From Diplocarpon mali (taxonomy: Eukaryota > Ascomycota > Leotiomycetes > Helotiales > Drepanopezizaceae): DNA of 64,000 nt. Shown here in pieces: positions 36,097 to 50,017 of this stretch (position 1 is the first letter of the stretch; each line of letters begins with the position of its first letter). Where the stretch lies: contig JAENRP010000163.1 in assembly GCA_024741835.1 (NCBI GenBank), forward strand, positions 659 to 64,658. The letters are read 5' to 3'. The position numbers were made by a program, and so were the translations under genes. Below the pieces are notes generated by a model that did not search any database, was not told where the DNA came from, and worked only from the letters and a program-made list of their open reading frames with translations.

Positions 36097-38415
36097 AGGG
36101 AAGATCCTTGGTTCTATGTCATGACATGCCTCATTCTTATTGTGCTTTCAGAGCGAGCTTATGCATGTGGTTGGCGATAATTGCTCGCAGGGATAGCCGC
36201 GTGTATGCGAGGTTATTTCAATACTCGGATTCTGAGATATCCTCTAGCATTTTTACAACTGAGGTTCTATAGACTAGCATAGACTGGCGGGAAAATGAAT
36301 TTATTGCCCAAATTCCGGTTTGAAAGATAGCCTAGCCTCGCTTCAGATACGATGTTCTGGGATCTATGCACGTCAGCAGCATCACACCCCCCCGTCAGCA
36401 GTCTAGAAATATGTGAAGCAAAATTCATGCAAGCATCATCATACAGCTGCGTACTCTCGCACTTTCCTTCCAGCTGTAGATACGCCAACTATGTGGGCGG
36501 GCGACTGTTCTACGCTGAATGAGCACAATCGATCCCTTGACTCTGTCGAATGCGTTCGAGTATACTCGTGCCTGTGGCCCTCGTTCTTACGGGTGCATAC
36601 TCGTTTGAACTGAAGCACAGCCACCCCTTCTGGGAAAGCAATCCATTGAGACGTAGCGACGCACTACAGCCAATTATATCCTTCCAAGTCGCTAGACCCT
36701 CGCACCTAAGCTGGAACACACGCGCCTAGCTCACTTGCGAAGGGGATCTTGGGCCTCTGGATAACAATTTGGAATTGCTCGTTTGATTTGAGCCGAGAGA
36801 CTGTCTGCATGACAGTTGGAAGCTCCCTAGAGTGGCGATGACCAAGCAACAAGTGTGCGCACAAATTCAGGTGTATGTATTCTCCATACATTCGTGTGTG
36901 TCCCTCTACTCGACGACCGAAATCGTATTAGCTGAAACAGAATCAGCCACGGTGCGGGGTTTGCTCTACCAGAGGTGTACGCATGCCTATGCCTCCTGAA
37001 TCGAGGAAATGGCCCTTTCTTATCCCTTCCTTCGATTCAGACAATGACTACACATTCATTTATGGTCAGACACTGATCTGGGTAGCGATTTGAGAAGGGG
37101 AGAAATGGCCGGACCGGCCGTATACGCAAACTCCTGTTGAGCCGGTACATGTTGGCCGAAGATGCGATTTGGCAACTTCATACAGCTCCTTGGAGAGCGT
37201 TGTTCTTCGATGCAGTCTTAATAAAACAACATCATTCTAGCGTTGTGAGGCAAACCTCGTATATAACAGACGGCTACCCTTTATGCAAGGCTCGAAGTTT
37301 ATTAGGTAGTACTGTATTGCAAAACCTGGCTGATGTAATCGCTAAGGCCGTACTATAGATCTGCGACACTTATCAATAAGGTTCAGCGCAAGGCCCAGCT
37401 AACTATCTGCTAGAGTTCACCTGTCTCAGATATTCCTGTGAATACTAAGTACTTCTCAGGCTGCCGTTTTGCAGGTCCGATACTGCAAATCTCGAGACTG
37501 ACACCTGGTATTCAGCCTCCAGATCGACACAGTAAAACTATTGCGCAGGCCAGTTACACGACACTGTTCTGTAAAGTCGAGGCGCGATAGATTGTTACTT
37601 GCCAGCTTCGGATTTCCGCTACAGTGGATGGGTCATGGGTTGGCTGTGTCAAGACCAGAGGGCGAGATGTATCGTGTTGCCACACGGAAGGGATGATACT
37701 TCAAAGGACGATCTACCCCTCACCGTAAAGCCAAAATGACACGCAGTGGACAGTAGTGATGACGGCTTTTGTAGCTGATTGGCTCTATGCTATGCGCGCT
37801 CAAGCGTGGCTAAACAGCTTGTGCCATGCAAAAGGAATCCGATATCCACTTCCACCAGGCCTTATTTTGATCTGCATGATTCAAGGTTGAATAGGTACAG
37901 TACAGTACGGTGAAAGACAGACTATGTTGCAATTGCAAGGATTACCGTCAGACCAGCCGATCCAGAAGCGGGGCTATGATTGCTTGGATGCTATGCTCCT
38001 TGCTATCGATCATTTGACATGCATCGACTTGCAAAGATAATTTATTTGTAGGGACAGCGTTGGGTGTAGTCAGAATTTTATATTCTGTACATAATTATCA
38101 ACAGAGTTCTCGGTTTCCTCACGGTCAGTCCTGTCTCAGCTCTTAACAAGCGGGTAGGCGGGCAAGCCTTAGGTGAATTGTCTGATCCATATCCGTCAAC
38201 GTCATACCTCAGGCCTAGAGCATCAAGAGACGCCGTAGACAGGACCAGCCTATCAACATTTTTCTTTTCTTTCACCTATCAACCAAGCCGGAGTAAGAAC
38301 ATCTTCCGACATGGTTAAGCATCTGACGTCTTTGGAGCCTCGCACAACCCGGTGACCACTGTATCTTCACCCAAAGCCATGAGCCAGCAAGAGATGCTCT
38401 GAAGCTGCCAAAGCT
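36097..38415. other. 2.3-kb region without genes
   Basis: Only short frames with many stops were found on both strands. A frame at 37137-37358 has no domain. The DNA is AT-rich between 37200 and 38100. The right part (38100-38415) must contain the promoter of the next gene. No RNA gene signature was seen. Confidence 0.5.
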
Positions 38416-41400
38416 ATGATGGACGGCATAGTTGCATTGGGGGATGAGCAGCTGGACCCTCCCTTGAGACTCTTTGAGCGACTGCGACAAATACCTGGTT
38501 ACACATGGGATGAATCCAGAGATCCTACTCACTCAAGTTACAATAACTGGTAGGCTGGCGGAGGAGTCGAAAAGCAGGCTGTAAGTGAGGGCTAATCCTG
38601 ACAGGGAGGTCTATGGTTGGAAGGATGTCCGCAAGTCATCCTCGAAAGCCACAGCTTTGAGGCCCGAATCTGAGCTCAACTCGCCATCAGAGCTCCCCAG
38701 TGCAGGCGGATATCGCAGAAGTGCCATTGAGAGCAGCAGCGAATCTACATCTTCCCACGATGATACTGTCCTCGAGCCAACCCGGATAGATGTTATCGGA
38801 CGGGTCTCAGGACATGCACTGCGGGAGGAGCGGGCATACCATCTCTGCAAGAATTTGATCAGGAAGGTCGACCCTAATGGAAACCACGTCATACGACCTC
38901 TAGACATCGCTCGTCTAACTGGCCAGCAAGGAGACAAGGGGCCCATTGTCGTTTGCGTTTTTGAGGCCCTGGGACCGAATTTTCTCGATGAACTTGTTGA
39001 CTATGGCCCAGGCTGGTATCGAGGACACAAAGTGGGAGACAGATTTGAGGCCTTCCGAGACGATTTCGAGCCGAAAGACGTTGTGCCGTTGCAGACGTTC
39101 TTGGATTTTGCGGTAGCAGCTACGGAGTGCTTGGAAACTCTGCATCATGGCCAGAACATTGTGCACGGAGAGATTAGAGGGGATGCCCTTCATTTCAATC
39201 CGCTGGACGGCAAGGTCCGGCTGATCAATTTCGGATCCGGGTTGAGGACTTTTGAGCATGGTCTTACGAGCATTGGGTGGTCTACTCTGTCCAAGGAGTT
39301 GGGCGCCATGACGAAGCTTTGCTACATGAGTCCCGAACAGACAGGTCGGATGCCTACCGAGCCAGACAGTAGGACGGATATCTATTCTCTTGGCATCTTG
39401 TTCTGGACGATGCTTACCCAACAGCCCGCTTTCGACGGAGAATCCCCCATGGATATCATTCAAGCCGTCTTGGGACGGCGACTACCAACAGTCTCTAGCA
39501 TCAGAATGGACATCCCTGATGTCATTGGGAAGATCATCCACAAAATGACCGCTAAAATCATTGGAGATCGCTACCACTCCGTAAGCGGTTTGAGATACGA
39601 CTTGATGGAGGTGAGGAGGCTCTTGGGAGTGGGAGATTCGGCAGCACTACGGAGTTGGCAGATTGCTACCAAGGATGTTTCCTCGTTCTTCATCCTGCCC
39701 TCGGTCATGATCGGCAGGACGCAAGAGCACGACGAAGTCGTCGAGGTTATCGACAAAGTATCCCGGCGGCATATTGCCGGCCAGAAGCAGGATATCTACT
39801 CGATGGGCAGTATATCGTCTGGCTCGAAGTTGTCCGAAGGTCGCCTAAAAGTGTTCGAAGCGGCTAACGGAGTAGCAGTCGCCAGTGAAGAGACTAGCTC
39901 CTATGAAGGAAGATCAATTTCTTCGAGTCACACTGGTGCCCTGTCTAAGAGTGTGTCCGGCCATTTACGTTCCGCTGCTGCCTCTTTTTCTCATGGCTCC
40001 CAAACCAGTGCTTATGAGAACCGGGACGCCTCGTCTCGCGGTAGCAGGAATGGACTCTGGGCAAGGAAGAACTCGATCTCTCTTGAATCCTCGGACAACA
40101 GAAGTCTCCACGAGACCAGTTCCGATATAGGTGGCGCAAAAAGCTCAGAAGGTGCTGGGAGTTTGACAAGCCATCTGAATAGTCAGAAAGTTAGGCTGAA
40201 GGGGCGATGTGAGGTCATTGGTATTGCCGGAGCTGCCGGGCTTGGAAAGAGCTGTCTTGTAAAATCTGTCCAGATTGAGGCTCGTCAGAGAGGGTATTTC
40301 GCGAGCTCCAAGTTTGACCAGGCGAAGAAAACATCGTTTGGGCCAGTCCTCCGGCTTCTGTCTAGCTTATTCAAACAAGTTTTCTCCGAGAGTAACACGG
40401 AAACAGCTTTTCACCAAGCTCTTAAACAGTTTGTCAAACCTGCATGGCCAATGCTCCACAGAGTCTTGGGCCTTCCCGAATTTCTCCTGGGCTCAATGGG
40501 TGGTGGTCCCTCCCGCCGACATGAAGGTCAATTATCGCGAAGTTACATCAAAACTCTACGAACCGAGATGAGGCGGGACTCGGCGCCATCCTCCAGCTCG
40601 CAGGCAAGCATCTACAGCGGGAACCTCGGTGCCCAATCATCGCAGGACTTCCTTCGGTCCGGGTCTTCGACAAAGTCGGTACGGCTCATGAATACCTATC
40701 TCGATGTTCTCCGGGTTTTCACACAGCACAAGTTTATCTGTTTTTGCTTGGACGATTTACAGTTCGCGGACGACGAATCGATAGATCTGGTTAGACAAAT
40801 CATATCTGCTAAAATGAAACTGGTTATTATTGTTACTTACAGGCCGGACGAGCTGCTCCCCGAAAGGATTAAGGGCATATTAGAACCTCCCAATACCGAG
40901 GGTACTAGTCTGTGAGTCCTATTGTTCGAATTTGGCTGTGCTAACCTGATCTAGAACAGATAAATGGAGGCGGCGTCGGTGTAACAAGAATAGTTTTGAG
41001 GCCTCTCAATGAAGACGATATCAAGAAGTACGTCGCTGCAACGCTTTGCCGTTCCGAGGCTTACATCGTGCCACTGGCATCGGTCATCCAGTCGAAAACA
41101 GCTGGAAACCCATTCTACATGAGGGAAATGCTAGATAGCTGCCATCGGAAACAATGCATCTACTACGACTACCAGGAAAGTGGATGGCGCTACGACCTAG
41201 ACAAAATTTTCAAGCAGTTCAACACGAAAACCTACCATGAACTCCTGGACAGCGCGTTCGTCACGAGTCGGCTTGGGGAGCTACCTGCTGCGTCGAGGTC
41301 GATTCTCGCTTGGGCGTCGCTAATTGGTCACTCTTTCTCATTCGAGCTGATACAGAGGCTTCTCAGCGGCGAATTCGATTATGATGACTCTGCTCCGAAT

Positions 41401-44400
41401 ATGGATATCGACCATCCTTACTCTCTTTCTCACTCGCAGCAAGATGCTGTTGAAGGCCTGCAGGCCACGATCCAGGCGTACATCATCACTGCTACCCAAG
41501 ATGACGATAGATTCCGCTTTGCTCATGATCGATACATGCAAGCAGCTGCTACTCTTGGTGAGTGTAATGCGTCGAAAATGCACTTCATCATAGCCCGGAC
41601 TCTGCTTAAATACAACTCCACTGACGATCGAGAACGATCGGAAATCGCCGAACACATTTGCGAGTCAATCAACATTATCCGACGTCAAGTCATGCATCGT
41701 CAATCGTTCAGAAAGCTCCTTGCCGACTGTGCACAGTGTGCTGCCGAGCATGGTGCTCGTCCTACAGCAGCCCGCTTCTTCACCAACTGCTTCACTTTGC
41801 TACAAGACGATCCCTGGACAGATGGACTTCCTGATGTAAACTACGACGAGACCCTTCAACTGCACATAGCAGCCGCAGAGAACTATTTGTACACGGGCCA
41901 GTACCTCGAGGCTAGACAAATTCTCGCAAATATCTTCAACTATGCCAAAACCCCCTTTGATAAGTCACCGGCTTGGGTTCTGCAATCCCGAGTCTATGCG
42001 CAAGAAGGCGACTCCTCTGCTGCATTCCGAGCCTTGAAGCAGTGTCTGGCTGCTCTCGATATCGGCGTAGATGACCAGCCCAGTTTTGAAAAGTGTGATC
42101 GCGAGTTCGAGCGTCTCTCTCTCAAAATCAAGTCCATAGATGCAAATGATATCATCAATCGGCCGGTGAAGGCAGATTCAATTTGTGCTGCCGTCGGCGC
42201 AGTCTTGGTGGAAAGTGTATCAGCGGCATTCTGGTGAGTATCCCAAGCAAGCCACAGTTCGAAGTTAATACGAGGCAGGACAGATACTCTGAGGTTTTAC
42301 CAAATGACTCTCGTCATGGTCAACGCACAAATAGATCTAGGTGGTTTTCCTCAAGCTGGCGTGGCCTACTCCTACCTCGCGATGATAGGTTGCGGCAGAT
42401 TCAACATGATCAAATTTGCCAGTGGCATAGGCAGCATAAGTGCGACTCTGTTATCGGACTGTAGCGACCCGTATGCCACTACTCGGGGCAACATGGTTTA
42501 TGCCTTTTGGGTTGGACATCTTCACCGAAGTAGTCAAGAGTCCTTGACACATCTGGAAGGCGCTCTGGAGTATGTGATCCAGTCAGGAGATCGTGGCTCA
42601 ATGACCATGGGTTTTAGCGTGGTTGGAGCTCTCAAATTCTTTACTTCGCAAAACTTGGTAGAACTGGAAACGTTTTTGTCTTATGTATGTATGAAATATC
42701 CTGCTCGTCATCCTTGTAGTCCAGCGATAAATCTGTCGCCATTGAACTTTTGCCAGGCGAATTTATTGCTGATTGATTCAAGGGCTTTGAGGAACTGCCG
42801 AATTTGAATCTCGATACACGTGGTGGGACAATTTCTAGTAGGTAAACCGCTACCGCGATGTTTCCAGAAGAGGCATTTTATGGAGTTGCGAAACTGTTCT
42901 TCTGAGAACTCGATACTCCTGAAACCATAGGCTGATGAACACATAGTTGCAGTACGGCAAACATGCAGAGCTCTGCAAGGCAAGACAGCCGTGAACGACC
43001 CACGGGAAGTAATGAGTGACGAGCATCACAATGCTACGTCCTACAAGTTATGGCTCAAGAATTCGATGCGGAATAGCGACCGGCCGATACTCTTTTACGA
43101 AAGCTTTGAATTGGCACCTCTATTCTTATACGCTCATTACTCTAGGGCTATCGCGCTAGGTGACAAGTGTATAGAGTTGCAAGAAGATCATATTTTATGG
43201 TCTTCTTGCACTACGCGATTCGTATACTTCATGCATGGATTGTCCCTTGCAGGTTTGATATGGCAAAAGTTTCAAAACCCACTCAGAGCAGTCAGCAAAG
43301 AGACCGGTGACTATCATGACAGTGTTAGCGATCAAACAACAGAAGTGCAGCTTCGTGATGATGTTCGCAAGACCTTAAAGCAGATCAAGAACCACAAGAA
43401 GATGATTGAAGACTGGCAAGTAGTCAACAATGTCAACTATCTGGCCTGGTCCACGCTACTTGAATCTCAGATAGCCGAAATGGAGGGGGATCATGCTGCT
43501 GCTCTCAGAGCGTACGAAGTCAGCCTAGATCACGCGGCAGCCAACGGCTTCATTTTTGAGCAGGCCCTCAGCAATTACCTTCAAGCTGGATTTTTCTTGC
43601 GGGTTGGATCCCAGAGAGCTGCCAAGGCTTCGCTCCGCGAGTCGACAACTTTCTATCGAGCTCTGGGTGCCGTTGGGGTTGCGAAACATATTGAGGACGA
43701 ACATTTCCTCCTGTTACAAGGTCCGACACGCAATGATCGAACTGCAGATGCTTCAGCGCAGACCGACTTTGCAGGCGACTCCGCTGATGTGCAGTACACC
43801 ACGCTAGAGGGAGATGTCGACAACGTGCGGCAACAGACACTTGCCCCGATCACAGAGACTAAAGGCGATAGAATCGAAGCTTGGCAGGTCAGCTCTGCAA
43901 GACCAGATGCTGGGTCTAGTCTTTCTGCATTAGACATGTTAGATCTCACGTCGATCCTTGAGAGTTCCCAGGTCATCTCGAGTGTGTTACAAGTCGATCA
44001 GCTACTCAAGACCATGTGCGAGATCATCTTGCAGAACTGCGGTGGCTTAGCGACTTTGGCAGCTATCGTTGTCGAAGAAGACGATCCAATCGGCTGGAGT
44101 ATTGCAGCCAGTGGAGAGCCAGAGAGAGGCGCCGTAGCTCATATACCTGGGATTTCACTCGCTGAAACAGCCCTTGTCGCGTTAGGTGTGGTCCTCTATT
44201 GTACACGTTTCCGAGAAACCGTTTTCCTGCCTGACCTGATCCACGATGAGCGCTTCAGCAATGTCACAGAAGCCTGGTCGGCTAGGAACCCTGTAGGCAA
44301 ATCCGTGATAGCTATACCTATCTGCCATGGTGCCAAGCCGCTTCTCGGAGTCTTGTATCTGGAAGGGGAGCCAAATGCCTTTACGGACCGCAACCTGACT

Positions 44401-45849
44401 GTCCTACAGCTCCTTGTCAACCAGATTGGAATCAGTTACTCTAACGCCCTCACCCTGAAGGAAGTGGAAAAGGTGTCGGCCTTCAACAACTCCATGGTTG
44501 ATGTACAAAAACAAGCACTCGCAAAGGCTCTAGAGGCCGAAAGGCAGGCCAATCTGGCAAAAGCCGAAGCCCTTCGCAACGTCAAATTGGCGGAAGAAGC
44601 CGCAAAGGCAAAGTCCATCTTCCTCGCCAACGTGTCTCACGAACTTCGGACGCCCTTAAATGGAATGATCGGCAATAGCGAGTTACTAAGGGACAGTCAC
44701 CTAACCAAAGATCAAGCTGAAATGGCAGACTCGATACGTGTGTCTGCAGACCTACTCCTGACTGTTATCAACGATATTCTGGACTTTTCCAAGATGGAGG
44801 CAAACAAGATGGAGCTGTACAATGTCGCTTTCCGGGCCGATGAGATGATGCGAGAGATCATCCGATCCGTATCTTATAGCAATCGTGATAAGAAAAATAT
44901 CAAGAGCGTCGAGATATTGCCAGATCTTAATGTTCCTCAATGCCTCATCTTCGGCGACCCGGTCCGACTTCACCAGGTTCTTGGGAACCTCGTAAGCAAC
45001 AGCTTAAAGTTCACGGAGAGCGGCTCCATTAGTATTGGTGCTCGGACGGACTCGGAAACCGCTGATGAAGTCAGGTTGACATTCTGGGTCAAGGACACGG
45101 GTATAGGCATTTCGCCGCAGCAATTGGCCAAGCTTTTCAAACCGTTCAGCCAAGCAGATGCCAGTACTGCTCGTAAATATGGTGGCAGCGGTCTCGGTCT
45201 CAGCATCTGTAAGTCACTCATCGAGTCGATGATGGGTGGCAGAATCGAGCTTGAAAGTGTAGAAGGTGAGGGCACGTTTGCTTGGTTCACAGTCACTTTT
45301 CCCAAGGCCAATCAGGCGTCTGCGGGAGACTCCCAGCATGGCGCTGTGCAGCACGGTCACCTGTCCTCGCGGGACGACGACTCTGCAGGATCGCCCACGC
45401 CGTTCGCCAACTTCTCTCACGTCGAGCGCGACTCGTTGCGGATCTGCGTTGCGGAGGACAACCCCGTCAATCAGAAGATTGCTGTCCAGTTCATGCGCAA
45501 GCTGGGCTTCAAGCACGTGGATGCATACGACAACGGGCTTCAAGCGGTGGAGGGTCTCAGAGCAAAGGCAAGAGAGGGAACGCCGTACCACATAACTCTT
45601 ATGGATGTTCAGATGCCGGTACTGGATGGCTACGAAGCGACGAAACTCTTACGGAGGGATCCTATCGACGCAGTCAGGGGAGTTCTGGTCATCGCCATGA
45701 CCGCCTCGGCCATCCAAGGGGACAGGGAGAAGTGCCTGGACTCGGGCATGAACGACTATCTGCCCAAACCGGTGCGATCGAATGTGCTTAAGAGGAAGCT
45801 GGACCAGTATATTCTGCCGGTCCGTACCCCGTCTTCCTCTCTTCGTTGA
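38416..45849 (+). CDS. Hybrid histidine kinase with kinase-like, ATPase and GAF domains (fungal group X type)
   Basis: Six exons (38416-38549, 38605-40901, 40955-42233, 42279-42684, 42783-42837, 42947-45849) give 2357 residues in consistent phase. Domains in order: a Ser/Thr-kinase-like domain (about 130-360) with YMSPEQTGR and DIYSLGILFW but HGEIRGDALHFN in place of HRD and NFGSG in place of DFG; an ATPase module with Walker A GAAGLGKS (about 585) and a long helical region; GAF (about 1728-1885); a coiled coil; HisKA with NVSHELRTPL (about 1950); the ATPase with DTGIGIS and GSGLGLSI; and a receiver with VAEDN, phospho-Asp in MDVQMP (about 2275) and KPV. This architecture matches Schizosaccharomyces Mak2/Mak3 and Candida Chk1, which act in oxidative-stress phosphorelay and wall or cell-cycle control. 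Exon 5 is only 55 nt. The splice site at 40902 (gtacta) was chosen over a nearby gtgagt because only it keeps frame. Confidence 0.93.
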
Positions 45850-47517
45850 TAACTACTAACAAGATTAGTCTCCGGTTACATCTCCCAACCTGGAATCAGA
45901 TGCTAGGCAGATGACCAAAAGAGGCCTCGGAGAAATGAGCGGCAGCTCGGGAAAAGGGGCGGCGGGTGGAGGGAGCAAGGGCTGGCAGGTGTAAATAGAG
46001 GACGGAATCAGGGGCGGAAGGATGTTTTGTCTTGTTAGCGAAGGCGTTGGTTTCTGTGATTCAGGAGACGAAGCGCAGTAAATCTGTGTCCAAAGATAGG
46101 TGCTCAGATGCCAGTAGTAACATATATCATTCACTGAATGCAATACAGTGAGCATATGCCCAAAATGCATAGATACGAGAGCGCCATCTGACATAGTTAA
46201 AGTGCCCCAAAGACGGCGTGAAGGCAAGCAGTGTCATGGAGCACGCCTCTGTGAAAGACTGCTCGGCACGGCTCCAAAGCGCCGCACCGGACTGGCAGCA
46301 GGGGACTAGACCTCGCACGTAGCAGGTCGCAAGACGCCCGGGGCCCTCCCCTCGCAGGGCTTCCTGGCGCCCGGGCCACAGAGCGCCTGCATGCCGAGAC
46401 AGGACTCACCTCGCCGCCGACGAGATCGATCTCCTCCTCCTCAGCAGCAGACGAGCCGGTGAGCGCCGGCCAAGCATCACGCCCCGCACAGGAGCGACTC
46501 GCGAGAACCCATCTGCGCGAGTCTCCCCCGTGGCCCGTGGCCCAGACGGCGTGCGCGCCAGCAGCCGCTCGTCGGGGTGTGGAGCCATCGTGGCTCGGCC
46601 TGCTTCTGCTGCTCATCCGGAGGGTGCGGAGCGCCCATGCTATTTTTTTTTTTCTTTCTCCGGCGTGACGTGCGCGGCAGAGTCAGGGGACGTAGCAACC
46701 TTCGGCCGTTGGTGGAAATTGATCCTGGAGGGGGCATGAGGGATGAGGGGAGAGGGGAGAGGGGAGAGGGCTGGTTGAGTGTGCTTTGCAACGAGCAGTA
46801 TAGCTTCGGGAATAGAGGGGTTGCCCATGTCTAGAACCTGGCAGTGGAAACTCNNNNNNCCCCCCGCCCCATCCCCAAACCCTTGCTACGTTGTGCATTC
46901 CGAGGAAACGACACCGAGAGGTAGTAGGGGGAAGAGCTGCAGATCGTACTCAAAAGTACATCACCCAATGCGGCAATCATGTCATGTCCGCTCATCTCAT
47001 CTGACCGTAAAAATCTGATCTATTAGGATGACACATTACTCCTTATTCCATCGCGGCATCATCTCATATCTGTCGTTCTGATTTTCAGCTTCCCAGCTTC
47101 CCAGCTCTCCGGCAAGCCAATTCGCCAAGCCCGTCCACAAGAGAACATTGCGTGTCGAGACCAAGCTTGCATGGTATCTGCACTATTCGTACATCAAGCA
47201 TCCAATATACATCTCCGCGCTCCGAGCGCAGATAAGGAGGCGCGGTGTGGAAATCTGTGAATACAAATGAAAAGGGGAATCCGCGTCGGGTGAGGGAGAG
47301 AAGAGAAGAGAGAAGGTGCGGCGGCTTCTGTCGAGACAAAATAAAAACTCCAAACACCGCTCCGGAAACGAGGCGCATAGTGGTATAGTGCGGAAATCAG
47401 ACCCAGACCCAGACCCAGGCACACAAACGGACAAAGGAAAAGCCGCGTAGGCCAGTCGAGCGGCACCGAACCTCTGCCGAAAGACGTCGTGGTTGAGGTA
47501 AGGTGCTCCAAGAAGGC
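45850..47517. other. Convergent intergenic region with small gap
   Basis: This lies between two 3' ends. 46200-46650 is GC-rich, with overlapping frames on both strands (up to 139 codons) that lack domains and look like composition artefacts. Six N lie at 46854-46859 beside a C-run and a short ggggaga repeat. No gene is called. Confidence 0.45.
46854..46859. other. Small assembly gap (6 N)
   Basis: Six ambiguous bases lie at the edge of a homopolymer C run, probably a collapsed low-complexity site. Confidence 0.95.
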
Positions 47518-50017
47518 TCAATTCTTCCGTCCCCGATGCAGCTTCCACTCCGCTCTCGCGACACGCATCAGTAGCTCTTCATCCCTGACTGGGATCCAGC
47601 TGGTGAGGATTTTCATGGCGCTCTCAAAGTCGCTGTCGAGTAGGATGTCGCGGGTACCATCAATGAGAGCTGCGCTCGTGGCGTGGATGATATCGAGAGT
47701 ACCTGCAAACGGGCGCTCCGGGGTGGGCAAGCACGAGGGATCCGGGTCGCCGAGGAGCATGAAGACGTCCCAGACGCGAAGCTGGGCGGGGAAGGGGATC
47801 GAGTAGTTGAAGAGCGTGAGGTACCACCTGGTGCCGTAGGCGGTAGGCTCGATGCTCATCTCGTCCTGGGCGTGTTAGTTTTCGGATCACGGCAAGATGG
47901 GGGAAATATGCTTACGAGTTTGGCAGAAACTGGGCCACCACTCAGCCATTTCTTGTGGAACTCATCAAGAGCGGCCATGAGTCCGGGGAACCCAGCTTCG
48001 TATAATTTATCGAGACCTCGCAATGTCCACATTCGCGTCAGCATAACGAAGGCCATCTCTTCATCATAGTAGCAGAGCAGAGTGGCAGCTAAACATGCCA
48101 TGCCTTGCACATAGCCTGTATCCGGGAAGTACAAGGACAAGCAATGGAGGACACGGAACAGCAACCGTTGGCCTCCACGGTAGCGCCGACGGAACATGAT
48201 GTGACTGTTAATCGTCCTCGGAACGTCCAGATCGATCTGAACGTCGTCTGCAGAACTCCTGTCCAATAGAGAATGGAAGACACGGATGGTCTGCTCGTCG
48301 GTTACACTATCCTTCCTCTTCTTCGCGGAGGAGCTCAAGAATGAGTGCCAGGCTGCCGCACGCCATCTGTCTGGAATACCTTTCCAAGTTCGCTCAATCA
48401 GCTTTGGGCTTGATGCATCGAACTCGAATGCCATCCCTTGGCCATCCTTGCCGGTCTTGACTGTCTTCGCCATCTTCCTCCACTTCTCCGTCCGTTCCCA
48501 TTCCTTCTGCTTCATCAACTCGGCAGCCTTCCCGCTCTCTTCATGTTCGGCGATGTCGGCTAAACCAGGAGGGAGAGTGAGCATGTCACCAGCTTTATCC
48601 ATTAACCGCCTGTCCTTGTTGCCGGGAAGATGATTGGTGGCAGATCTGATTCTGCTCGTGCTCCTCCGGGAGCCTGCTGAGGAGACGGTCCTCAAAGACT
48701 TGGCAGATACCTTGCCAGTGGGTGCGCGCTTACTGACGGTAGCCTTCGATGCCGCAATTGACCCAGTACGACCGAACATCTGTCTTCTTCTCGGTGTCTC
48801 GGAAGCCAGCTGGAGAGCGGTAGAGACTCGCTGCGACGGCCTCGGCTCGGGAGTTCCAGGTCTCGAGACCTTGTGACTCAAATCAATGAACCCATAGCGA
48901 TCAACATCATTTCCATCAACATCTTCCCAATCTTCAATGCCTCCAGCCAGTTCGTACTCCTGCCTGACTGACATGGCACTGCCAGGTCTGAAGGAGGCAA
49001 TAATACCATCAGGACTCAAAAGTTCAGCTGTCCTGTCAAAATCAGTACCGAATCTCCAAGGTTTGTCAAGATACTGACTTGGGTATTGCAGCCTCTGTGA
49101 AAGCCTGCTCTGTACCGAGACACTCAGGAGTCCCTGGATTCGCACCAGCTTCCCAGTCGAGCTTAGATCCGTGTTCGTACATAGACCGCACCTTCTGTGA
49201 TTCCTTTTCAAAGGCATCGGTTAGGATTCTGATTGTTGGTGAGGTCAACATTGAGAAGCTCTGTTGCCTGCAGTGTATATTAGCGCAAGCCAAGATTCAC
49301 CCTGGTACTAACATACTTGTTGCGCCCACCATATGCGCGATCTTGTCTCTTGATAGCCTTCTTACCACCTAGCATTACACTTCCCCTCTTGGAGAATGAC
49401 AGCGTGTTTAAAAAATCCTCGTCCATCAATTCCTCTGTATGGATAGGCGTAGTGATCGTAGGTGCAGTTCCAGACTCTCCAGGCGTCTTCTCAGCAGTTG
49501 AGACCCTAGTGTGACTCCCCTTCCGAGAGGCAGGTTTCCAGCGCAAGCCATTGGAACCTATGCTGGCACTCTTCTTTACAGGCTGTGACTCTGGGTTGGA
49601 AAATGTCGGCGACTGCAGCGGCACCGAGACCATCTGATTGGCATCAAAGTCAATCTCGATGCCCAGAATCTGCTCCTCCTCAATCACATCAGCAGTATTC
49701 ACGCTCCCTTCCCTGGCCTTTGAGCTGGTTGTGGCCAGCCCGGAATCCCTCTTCCACTCCTCCTCAGTAATATCTGCGACACTCTGGGTTCGTCGAAGCG
49801 CAGGATGGGGTTCGGTCGGCGGAACGCGTGGTGGTGCGATCGTTACTGCGACTGGGGGTGTGCCAGCAATGGTTTCTTCGTATCGCAAGCCCATAACCTC
49901 ATCTTCAAGACAGGTGGTGGAATTTGATTGCGATTGTCTGATGGAGGTCGCGGAGGTCGCGAACGTCAAAGTGGTCGCGTGCGGACTGCTGGCAGTGGGA
50001 GGAGAGATGGAAGCCAT
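47518..50017 (-). CDS. TBC-domain Rab GTPase-activating protein
   Basis: Four exons (50017-49317, 49267-49079, 49032-47916, 47865-47518) give 784 residues in consistent phase. The first ~500 residues are Ser/Thr/Pro-rich with a conserved-looking block (TIRILTDAFEKE, YEHGSKLDWEAGANPGTPE). The TBC domain begins at GIPDRWRAAAWHSFL (about 505). The catalytic Arg finger lies in IDLDVPRTI (about 561-569) and the Gln finger in TGYVQGMA (about 602), so the dual-finger mechanism is intact. The end (GTRWYLTLFNYSIPF, LRVWDVFMLLGD) is the usual last part of the domain. It should speed GTP hydrolysis by a Rab protein in secretory or endocytic traffic; the target Rab is not deducible. Other RabGAPs of the Gyp group are alternatives within the same function. 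Confidence 0.92.

Noticed and set aside
46197..46616. 139-codon minus-strand open frame in GC-rich DNA
   Set aside because: Several frames of similar length overlap on both strands, as expected from GC content alone. No homology signal recognised.
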